Part shown: in pieces, positions 42,901-54,900 of the stretch | Numbering within the stretch: the stretch's first letter is position 1 | Layout of the letters: the number at the start of each line of letters is the position of its first letter | NCBI GenBank assembly: GCA_963576725.1 | Contig: OY755240.1 | Coordinates: 56,730,633 to 56,794,632, forward strand | Origin: Azorinus chamasolen | Lineage: Eukaryota > Mollusca > Bivalvia > Cardiida > Solecurtidae | Reading direction: 5' to 3' | DNA: 64,000 bases | The notes under the pieces: model-generated | Seen by the model: the letters and a program-made list of their open reading frames with translations, nothing else | What the model was told of the DNA's origin: nothing | The model's database searches: none | Made by a program: the position numbers and the translations under genes

Positions 42901-45900
42901 AGTCACAGCGGAGCACAATGAGAGGATCTACTGTGACGTCTGTCTCGGAGTATGCAGAAAATTTAAACACCTTTTTCTTCTGGGGCCTAAGAGCATTCAC
43001 TGTTGCAAGGCGAAGACTGTAAAAGCATCGACATTTAAAAATACAAGAGGGCCAGAATGGCCCTGAAGCGCTCACCAGGCAATCAGAGGAGAAGATTTTC
43101 AAAGTTTTCACTATATGTTTCTATAGAAAACTAGCCTGCCCTGGGGAGGGGCTAATTTTGACCCAATAGGCATAATTTATATAACTTTTGTAGAGGACCT
43201 GAACATGATGCTATGTGCAAAATATGAAAGCTGAGAACCTTCCAGTTTCAGAGAAGAAGATTTTCAAAGATTTCACTATTTGTTTCTATCGAAAACTGCC
43301 CACCCCTGGGGTGGGGCCAATTTTGACCCCGGGGCCATAATTTATTTAAATTTTGTAGAGGACCTACACATGATGCTATGTGCCAAATCTGAAAGTTGAG
43401 AACCTTCAAATTTCAGAGAAGAAGATTTTCAAAGATTTCACTATTTGTTTCTACTGAAAATTGCCCACCCCTGGGGCAGGGCCAGTTTTGACCCCAGGGG
43501 CACAATTTATAAAACTTTTGTAGAGGACCTGAACATGATGCTATGTGCCAAATATGAAAGCTGAGAGACTTCCATTTTCAGAGAAGATGATTTTCAAAGA
43601 TTTCACTATTTGTTTCTATTGAAAACTGCCCACCCCTGGGGCGGGCCAATTTTGACCCCAGGGCCATAATTTATATAACTTTTGTAGAGGACCTGAACAT
43701 GATGCTCTGTGCCAAATATGAAAGCTGAGAGACTTCCAGTTTCAGAGAAGAATATTTTCAAAGATTTCACTATTTGTTTCTATTGAAAACTGCCCACCCA
43801 TGGGGCGGGCCAATTTTGACCCCAGGGCCATAATTTATATAACTTTTGTAGAGGACCTGAACATGATACTCTGTGCCAAATATGAAAGCTGAGAGCCTTC
43901 CCAGTTTCAAAGAAGAAGATTTTCAAAGATTTCACTATTTGATTCTATTGAAAACTGCCAACCCCTGGGGCGGGATAATTTTGACCCCAGGGCCATAATT
44001 TATATAACTTTTGTAGAGGACCTGAACATAATTATATGTGCCAAATATGAAAACTGAGAACCTTCTGGTTTCAGAGGAGATGATTTTCAAAGTTTTACTA
44101 TATGTTTCTATTGAAAACAAGGCACCCCTGGGGCGGGCCAATTTTGACCCCAGGGGCATAATTTATATCACTTTTGTAGAGGACCTAAAGATGATGCTAT
44201 GTGCCAAAGATGAAAGCTGAGAACCCTGTGGATTTAGAGGAGAAGAATTTTAAAGGTTCAAATTGTTGACGACGGACACTGCACGACGCACGCCGACGGA
44301 CGACGGACATCAGGCAATCACAAAAGCTCACCCTGAGCACTTTGTGCTCTGGTGAGCTAATTAGAGGTCTCCTTAATCCACTTTGTCTACTTTATTTTTG
44401 TCATGACAACGTATAAAGAATATAATGAATGTACAGGTATTTACCATTTACCTAAGAGAGACGCCTTTTTATGCCATTCAGAGCTCCAGATAAGATGCGT
44501 AAATTAAAACATTTTCAACAATAGCTCCTTTATTTCTCCATCAAACCCTATACCGTGACCGCTCTTTAGAATCATCTCAAAGAGACGATTCTAAAGAGTG
44601 GTCACAGTATAGGGTTTGGTGGAGAAATGATGATTTTAGTATTTGGGTACGCACCCTTATCTGTAGCTGTGATGCCATTGCAAACTGAGTAGAACCTGAT
44701 TAGATAGCTCCTACAAGAGCCATCTGATCAGGGTCTGCTCTGTCGGGCTATGAAATATTATAGATCTGATTCTACAATTTTTGCAAAAGTAAAAAATAAT
44801 TGTATTCATACACAAATTGTGACAATAATAAAAAAATCATCTAATTGATGTTTTGTAATAATAAACAAGAGGACCCTGAGGGTCCTGGGGCGCTCACCTG
44901 ACATTTGTTAAGTGTTGGTTACAACAATGTTACACACAAGTAATGGACAAGATTTTTCTAAAATTTGAAAATATACAAGATATCATCATGTCTATGATTG
45001 CCAATTCTCTTCATTGCAAATCCAAACTAGCTCATTTAGATATTTAGCTGTATAAACAGCAAGCTTGCTACTTATATAGTTAAATACCTAAATGAGCTAA
45101 TTTTATGGACTAATGGTGAGGGTTGTGTTGAAAACAAATTAATATTTCTAATTTTCATTTGATAACATTGAAAATATCCATATTGTGCAGAGAGTTATGC
45201 AATCTGAAAGGCTTATGCAGACAAGGTACACATTACTATTGTAGCTTGAAAAGTTGACCGCATGTCTATGATTGCCAATTCTCTTCATTGCAAATCCAAA
45301 CTAGCTCATTTAGATATTTAGCTGTATAAACAGCAAGCTTGCTACTTATATAGTTAAATACCTAAATGAGCTAATTTTATGGACTATCGGTGAGGCTTGT
45401 GTTGAAAACAAATTAATATTTCTAATTTTCATTTGATAACATTGAAAATATCCATATTGTGCAGAGAGTTATTCAATCTGAAAGGCTTATGCAGACAAGG
45501 TACACATTACTATTGTAGCTTGAAAAGTTTATTCGAATACAGCCCCTCCAATAGGCTAAAGAATCACACGGCATAAGGTTATCATTCTGAGCAAGAATCA
45601 CACGGCATAAGATTATCATTCTGAGCAAGCGTGATCAAGATTAGGCAGAAAATGTGGCTTCTAGAGTGTAGGCAAGATTTTTCTAAGATTTGACCTAGTG
45701 ACCTACTTTTTCACCCCACACCACCCACAACCGAACTCAAATGAGAGATCATCAAGGTTATCATTCTGAGCAAGTTTGATCAAGATTGGGCTGAAAATGT
45801 GGCCTCTAGGGTGTAAACAAGATTTTTCTAAGATTTGACCTAGTGACCTACATTTTGACCCCAGCCCACCCATGATGGATCTCAATTGAGATATCATCAA

Positions 45901-48900
45901 GGTCATCATTCTGAGCAAGTTTGATGAAGAATAGGCAGAAAATGTGGCTTCTAGAGTGTAAACAAGATTTTTCTAAGATTTGACCTAGTGACCTACTTTT
46001 TGACCCAAGCCCACATATGATCAAACTCGATCAAGATATCATCAAGGTTATCATTCTGAGCAAGTTTGATGAAGATTAGGCAGAAATTGTGGCTTCTACA
46101 GTGTAAACAAGATTTTTTTAAGATTTGACCTAATGACCTACTTTTTAATCCTGCCCCACCCATGATCGAACTTGATCGAGATATCATCAAGAATATCATC
46201 CTGAGCAAGTCTGATCAAGATTGGACTAAAAATGTGACCTCTAGATTGTTCACAAGGTTTTTCAATAATTTGACCCAGTGACCTAGTTTTTAACCGTATG
46301 TGACCCACTTTCAAACTCATCCAAGTTTCTATCAAGACAATCATTCTGACTAAGTTTCATGAAGATTGGACTAAAAATGTGACCTCTAGAGTGTTCACAA
46401 AGATTTTGAATAATTTGACCTAGTGACCTAGTTTTTGACCCCACATGACCCACTTTCGAACTCATCCGAGATTTTTTCAAGACAATCATTCTGACCAAGT
46501 TTCATGAAGATTTGGCTACAAATGTGACCTCTAGAGTGTTCACAAGCCAAATGTTGACGACGCACGACGCACGACGCACGACGCACAACGCACGACGCAC
46601 GACGACGGACGCCGGACGGAGCACCATGACAATAGCTCACTTGAGCAAGCTCAGGTGAGCTAAAAAGCATCTAACTAGAACTTAATTTTAAAAAAACAAA
46701 ACATATGTCACCTGCTTGTTATTAGAAAAAGTGAAATTTCCAAGTAAAAACGGACACACAACTCTATGAAAAATTAGCATGAAATTTTGATAATTTTACA
46801 CGAAAGTAATGGAATAGTAAATACTGTAGACCCAGATCAAACTGCTCCTTGACGATGGGTCTACACTATTTGCCTAAGTTTGTTTGTCCAAATACTTAAT
46901 CCATTCCCCCATAGGCTATTTTTAGATCCAACCACTTTGAATAAATCTACCCAAAACGAGCATTAAGTAGAGAAAAGGGAAATTTTAGAATTGTGTAGTT
47001 CTGAAACCATTGTGATAAATAGAGAATTTGCTCCTTAGGAGCAAATGCTCTATTTATCACATTGGTTTAAAAAAGTGACTTTTACAGAGTCGTAGAAAGG
47101 TGTATTTATGGAGGAAATGGTTAATGTAACTGTGGTAAATCTATTATGATGAATCTGTACCTTCTTGGGGTTAGAGAATGAATCCTGAACCAAAGTTTCT
47201 TCACCAGATCAATAATCTTTCTTGGAACTGATGGCGACAGAATCAAAGGGAGACAATTCACTATTTCATCACTAAAGGGGAGTAATTCCTCAAGTGGCAA
47301 ATCCATCAATCTTTGTAACACCATGAGAAGTTCTGTGGGACAACCTGATAGGTTCTGAAGAGCTGTAAATAAAGACAGAATGATGCTTTCCAGATAATGG
47401 TATTGCAGATAAAATTGGAAAGTGAAATTGTCAAAGCAAAATGATAGCACTCCAGAGCAACAGATAAGGTGCGTATTCAAATACTAAAATCCTCATTTCT
47501 CCAACAAACCCGATGTTGTGACTGCTCTTTAGAATCGTCTCTTCGAGATAATTCTAAAGAGTGTTCACAACTTAGGGTTTGGTTGAGAAATAAAAATGAA
47601 CGACTACCTTGTCAGAGACAGATCTATAGCAAGCATTTTAACCCATTCCATCATATGTTATTTTTAGATCCAACTGCTTTGAATAAATCTACTAAAAAGG
47701 AGCATTTACTAGAGAAAGAAAATTGTTAGAATTTTGTACTTTTGAAACCAACGGAGCAAATGCTCTATTCATCACAATGGTTTCAAAAAGTGACTTTTAC
47801 ATAGGCGTCAAAGGGCATCAACATACGAAAATGACTTTAATTGCACACCGCGCTTGAATGCCAATTTTCATGAAATGATTAGGTAAATGGACAAAATAAA
47901 CCAACATAGATGTTCAGGCTAGAATCTAAGAAACATGTTCATCAGGTAGAAAGTTAAGAATCAACCATTATACAGTCATATTAACCCGTAACCCTTTACC
48001 CCATAAATACACCTTTCTACACCTATGCAAACAGAGTAGACCCAGATCAGGTGGCTCCTGTAGGAGCTGTCTGATCTGGGTCTGCTCTGTTTGCTTATGA
48101 AATAATATAAGGCTGACTCTACAGTTTTTTTCTGATACCAAAGATTCCTGTGTACAAATGCCATAAAAAAAATCTAATTAATATTCAATCATGATGTCAT
48201 TATTTTTTACATGAATATTCATGGGGTAAAGGGTTAAAGTGTGGGAATTGAGTATATATAAGACCTCTGCCAACAGTGTAGATCCAGATCAAAGGGCTCT
48301 TGAGGAAGCCCTTTTATCAGGGTCTAAACTGTCATAAAAAAAATTCTTCAGTAATACAATAGTTAGTTTAATTAATATTCAGAGAATGAGGGCCCGGTTT
48401 TAACCCTTTGCTTGCTGTTCACATCAATATACCTACCTGTAAATAGTGAAGACCCAGATGAGACAGCTCCTGCACTATTTACAAATTGATAGTGCAACCA
48501 GTGCACTCCACAGCAGAGATTGCAGAGAGAAATAGTTGTGGACAGTGAAGATATATGTAATTATACAACAGGGCATGGGTAAAGAAGAAGAAATGCATTT
48601 TAAAATTCAGCAAGAGAAGGGTTAATTATATAGCAGATGTTTCTTTACATTCATGTAAAAAAAATAAATGACTGAGATAGAATTATAGACAACAGCATTA
48701 TAGAGTTAGATCTTACCATGTTTGAACTGGTGAATGGAGCACTTTCTGAGACCATGTGACCCCGTAAGCTGAAGCTCCAGGGAAGGCTTCAGTATCTCCT
48801 CCAGCCAGTCCTCTATGATACACAGGTGGGGAAACTTGTTCACCAACAATCTGAAACGAAGTATATCCCTCAACATAGTGCACATGTATATGTTTTTAGA

Positions 48901-51900
48901 AGTGTCATGAAGTAAAATATCATTATACACTAGGTTGACACCAGTTATATCACACACCCTTAAATTTATTATGGAGGATATACACATTAGTAACTAGATT
49001 TGTATTTTGTATAATTTCATTCCTATCCTATAATAATATTCTTTGTCAGAGCTGGACACGCACTGTTTTGACCCTAACATTGTATTGTTATTTGGATGGT
49101 GAAATAAAATATAATTCAAAAATGACTGAAATTTATGCAGACAAAAAATTCTTGACCCTTTAATCCATATATACGCTTTTCTACACCTTTGCAAACAGAG
49201 TAGATCCAGAGCAGATGTTTAATCAGGGTCCTGCTTTGTTTGCTTATGATATAATAAAGATATGATACTACAGTTTCTGCCATGGCCAAAAATTGATGTG
49301 TCCATGTACTATTATAAAAATTAATCTAATTAATATTCATGATATCAGTATTTCCTACATGAATACTCATGGAGTAAAGATTTAAAAGTGTTAACCCTTT
49401 ACTCCTTAAATACACCTTTCTACGCCTTTGCAAACAGAGTAGATCCAGATCAGGGTCTGCTCTGTTTGCTTCTGATATAATATAGATATGATTCTGCCAT
49501 GGCCAAAAACAGATTTCCGTGTCCATGTGCTATTATAATAATTACTTAAATTAATATTAATAATGTAATTATTTCTTACATAAATATTCATGGAGTAAAG
49601 GGTTTAAAAATTATAACTTCAAGTACAGTAAAACCACTCTATAGCCACTGCACAATCAAGGCTAATTTAACCCTTTCCCTTATATAAATGTGTTTTCACG
49701 CATTTGCAAACAGAGTAGACCCAGATCAGACGGCTCCTTGAGGAGCCGTCTGATCAGGGTCTGCTCTGTTTGCTGATAAAACTTGAAAGATCTGTTTCTT
49801 TACTTTCTTAAATGGCTACAATGTTCTGCCTTCCACATTTCGTTATAACTTTTTTGTCCGTGAATATTCAGTATGTATTGAAATTGTACTAAACATAGAA
49901 CAGGGAAAAGGTTAACGTTTTACCCCATAGAGGCAACTTTTGGCATCTTTGCAAACAGACTTGACCCAGATCCTGTAGAAGCTGTCTGATCAGGGTCTGC
50001 TCTGTTAGCTTATGAAATAAGCAAATAATAATTAGATGTATTTCTATAATAATAAGATGTATTTCTATGCGTTCTGCCATGTTAAGATTACCTTGTTGCT
50101 GATGCCACTAAAAAAATCTGCAAATTAATATTCAAAGAGTCATTATTTCTGATATGAATTTTCTTGATGGATGGGTTATTTGTCTGTCCTCAACACAGAT
50201 GGTAGCTTAATGCACAGGGCAACCAGTACAGAAGCTCCTGAAGAAAGCTCCTTCAGGAGATCTTCTGTTATACTTTCATTCAGCATGAAGCACAATCCTG
50301 CTTTTAAAGACCACTGTTTATTCACCATGAGATTGCTTTAACCCTTTACTCCATAAATATGCCTTTCTACGTCCCAGATCAGACTGCTTCTGTAAGAGCT
50401 GTCTGATTAGAGTCTGCTCTGTTTGTGTATGGAATAATACAGATGTGATTCTACAGTTTCTCCTATGGCCAAACAATCCTGTGTCCATGTGCTATCATAA
50501 AAAATTATCAAATTGCCATTCATGGTGTCATTATTTCTTACATGAATAGTCATGGAGAAAAGAGTTAAAGAAGTTCTACAGTATTCACTTACTTAAGGAG
50601 TGATGAGAACAGACCACCATACAGGTCCTGTCTCTTCTGTGCCTGTTGTATAAGGTGGTTAATTGGTATTGTTGAGAAAAGCGAGTCTGGGTACGAGTCT
50701 GCGGCCCTCCCCGACATCACTGTTGACAGGAAAAACAAGATTAGATACTGCAAGACAGTCCATATTCCACATAGTCTCAACACAACATTTAACCCTTACA
50801 ATGCTGAATTTTCAAATGGACTATTCCAATATTCAAACAGGTCAAGCTTATGGTGAATATTTCGGGATTTTTCTAAAGATAAGTGTAACATCACAAACAC
50901 TACAGACCCTGCTGAGAGGACTACTCTAGGAGCCGTCTCATCTGTTTACAAAGAACATTAGTGACTAGCGTCCTAAACTGTAAATATCTACACACAGAGT
51001 ATAACCAGAGCTGTCTGATCAGTACAGGGTCTGCTCTGTCTATTTATGGAATAATATAGACGTGATAGTTTCTGATAAAGCCAAAACTTGCCTTGTTTAT
51101 ATATCATTCTAAGAAATCAGTGACTAATCAATATTCATCAAGTTATTATTTCTTACATGAATATTTATTAAGTAAAGGGATGAAATGCAGATCTGATCCT
51201 ACAGTTTTTGTCCATGCCAACAAATTCCTTTTGAATTTTAAATTTTGAACATTAACCCATTCCCTCATAGGCTATTTTTAGATCAAACCTCTTTGAATAA
51301 AGCTACCGAAAAGGAGCATTAACTACAGAAAAGGAAAATTTTAGAATTCTGCAGTTCTGAAACCATTGTGATAAATAGAGCATTTGCTCCTAAACAATGG
51401 TTTCAAAAGGTGGCTTTTACAGAGGCGTAGAAAGGCGTATTTATGGAGGAAAGGGTTAAGTTAATGAATATTCATAAAGTGATCACATCATGCATAAATG
51501 TTCATTAGGAAGAGGGTTAATCCTTTCCCTGTTCTATACCTAGTGCAAATTTCAATACCTACTGAATATTCATGGACAAAATTGTTATAATGAAATCGGG
51601 AAAGTGGAACATTGTAGACATTTTAGAAACTAAAGAAACAGATCCATCAAATTCCATTTGTAAACAGAGCAGACCCAAGAGAAGCCATCTGATCTGGGTC
51701 TTCTCTGTTTGCAAATGCGTGAAAAATACTGAAAATGCATTTAAATTAAGGAAAAGGTTAACATGTAAAATATTGTAATTTTTTTAGGGCCCATAATTTT
51801 AGATCAACTAGTCTACATTGGGCAGTAATCAAACTTGACCAAGACCTTGTATATATATTGAATACAAATACCCAGTTTGTGTATGATATTTTTATACCTT

Positions 51901-54900
51901 TTCCTTCATACAAACGCCTTTTACACACATTTGCAAACAGGGTAGACCCATATCAGACGGTTTCTGTAGGAGCTTATGATCAGGGTCTACTCTGATTACT
52001 TGATGTCAAATTATAACAGATCTGCCTTTACAGCACAGCTGCTACGAATATTCATGCACACATATGCCACTGTGAAAAATTCAGCTATTGTATATTCATG
52101 ATGTCATAATATCTTAATCCTTTCTTCCATAAATACGCCTTTCTATGCCTCTGTAAAAGTCACTTTATAAAACCATTGTGATAAATAGAGCATTTGCTCC
52201 TACAGGAGCAAATGCTCAATTTATCACAATGGTTTCAAACCAAAAAACTCTAAAATATGCCTTTTCTTTAATTAATGCTCCTTTTCGGTAGATTTATTCA
52301 AAGTGGTTGGATCTAAAAATAGCCTGAGAGAATGGGTTAAATGAATATTCAAACAGGGGAAGGTTTAATGAACTAATTTTGTTGACAGACGGAGTACTGT
52401 ACTCAGGTGAGCTAAAATGCCCAAAACAATGACACTTACATAGATTTTTTCTTTGTGTGTCCAGGGTATCTTCAAACAACAAAATGTAGTACAACATACA
52501 AAGCTGTGGGGCTAGATTTATCTCCCCTTCTGAACTTGGCTGCTGAAACAATGACAACATATTAATTCACATTAACATATAAATTCATATTAATTTTCAT
52601 GATGTTATTATTTCTTAATGAAATTATTGTTTGGTTTCTATACCATCAGAAGAACAGACAGACAGACCAAAAGAAGACAGATATGTGATAAATGAATCAT
52701 CCCTAAGCATTTCAAAGCAAATGCACTGTTCACTCTTTACCTGATGAATATTCACGTAAGATTACACTCATTTGTACGATTATTAATTTAATTAATGTAT
52801 TAATTATATGATTTTTTTTAAATAAAATTTATTGTCATGGCAGGAGAGAAACAGATTTGTTACATAACAATTATATGCTAAAAGAGCAGACTCTGATCAA
52901 CTGCCCCTACAGAAGTTGTTTGATCTGGGCTTACTCTGTTTGTCGAGGTATTAAAAGGCAGGAATATCAAGTAAAGGGGTAACCCTTTCCTTCATACAAA
53001 CAATTTTTCACAGCTCTGCAAACAGAGTAAACATAGATCAGATGGCTCCAGCAGGACCCATCTGGGTCCATGCTTATAAAGCTTTTTAGTTGAGTCTGAG
53101 TTCGTTCTCAAGCTTTTGATTGGTCAGATTTGAGTTCTCAAGCTTTTGATTGGTCAGATTTGAGCCAAAGGCTCAAATCTGACCAATCAAAAACTTGAGA
53201 ACGAACTCAGACTCAACTAAAAGTTTTATAAGCATGGACCCTGATTAGGGTCTGCTCTATTTGCTTATGAAATTATAATAGATCTGACTCTAGAGTTTTA
53301 CACGAACAACGTGTATTTGTGATACGACATTTGACCTTGATGTATGACCTTGACCTTAATAAGTCACATAATTTTCACATGCATGCTAAGTTTGAAGGTA
53401 TGTATGTGCAACAGACAGACAGAGCAAAAACAATATGCCCCCAAAATTCCTGTGTACGGTACATAACTATTCATGATGTCATTATTTCTCGCATGTATAA
53501 TCTGCAGAGAAAGCGTTCAGCAGATGCAGTAACTATGTAAATTCTTAGACCTTTACAAAAACTGTATCTGTATAGAGTTTGGCAATTGCTGCAGTCTCCA
53601 GGGGCTGGTTGGTCTGGTCTGATTTAGAACTCTTCACGAGCACTGAGCTGACATACACCTCCAGTAGGGAAGGCAGGAGTGGATGTAGAGGGGTGCCACA
53701 GTGTGTAATCTGTCGGTAGATCCAGTCCTGTAAATACAATAGCAACATACTGGTTTAATCCTTTCTTTCATTCAAATGCCTTTTCACACATCTGCAAACT
53801 GTCAGAGTAGATCCAGATCGGACAGTTCCTATAAGAGCCTTCTGTTCAGGACCTGCTCTGTTTGCTAATGAAATTTGAAAGATCTGTTTCTTTATTTTCT
53901 AAAAATGGCTACAATGTTCAACTTTCTATATTTTATTAAAACTAACTTGTCCAAGAATATTAAGTAGGTATTGAAATTCGGAATACACACAGAACAGGGA
54001 AAGGCTTCAGAAGGTGAAATTACCATGTAAAAGATTTGAAACAACAGTTTCTAGACTAGTTTCTCTCCTATCAGTGTTTTTCAAAGCAGTTTAGCTTTTG
54101 AATTATGGCATGTGACAGTAGAAATCAAGACACAAACTACACATCAGAGGGTGGTACTAACCTTGATTGGCACTTTATATTTTGAGAAGGCCCGGCTCTT
54201 CAGCAATTGATAGATACAGTGTATAGGCAGGTAGCCTCCCATGTTGGCATTGAGATTCTCTGTCACAGGCACAGTTACGGCATGGGCAGTGATCACCTGA
54301 AAATAAGGCCAGGAATAGGTTAATTCATTCTTTCCTAGTGACGCATTTTGGCGCCTCTGTAAAAGTCACAATTTGAAACCATTGTGATAAATAGAGCATT
54401 TGCTCCATAGGAGCAAATGCTCTATTTATCACAATGGTTTCAAAACTAAGCAATTCTAAAATTCTCCTTCTCTATAGTTAATGCTCCTTTTCGGTAGATT
54501 AACTCAAAGAGGTTGGGTCTAAAAATAATCTAGGAGGGAATGAGTTAACCCATTCAATACAACACTAATGACCCTAAGTATTCAGACATTTCAGTCTCCT
54601 CTCTCTACCAGTTGTACAGCTATACAATTCACTTTTGGACTTCTTTTGCAACCTTGAATTATACTGACATACATGTAGTAGCAAATAGTGAAGACACCAA
54701 TCTTATATTTGTAAAGACATTGATTTTTACTCGTATTGACACATTTAAATTTGATTAGATTGATAAAAACTTGAAATCTTACTGTGTAATATCCACATAA
54801 TCATTAACCCATTCCCTCATCGGTTATTTTAGACTCAACCTCACCGAATAAAACAACCGAAAAGGAACACTTTCTACAGAATATTCATAATACATTCTTG

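Noticed and set aside
47976..48164. Small proteins repeatedly reading 'QSRPRSDSS..RSHLIRVC'
   Set aside because: This peptide arises wherever an A hairpin is translated on one strand; it follows the MITE, not a gene.
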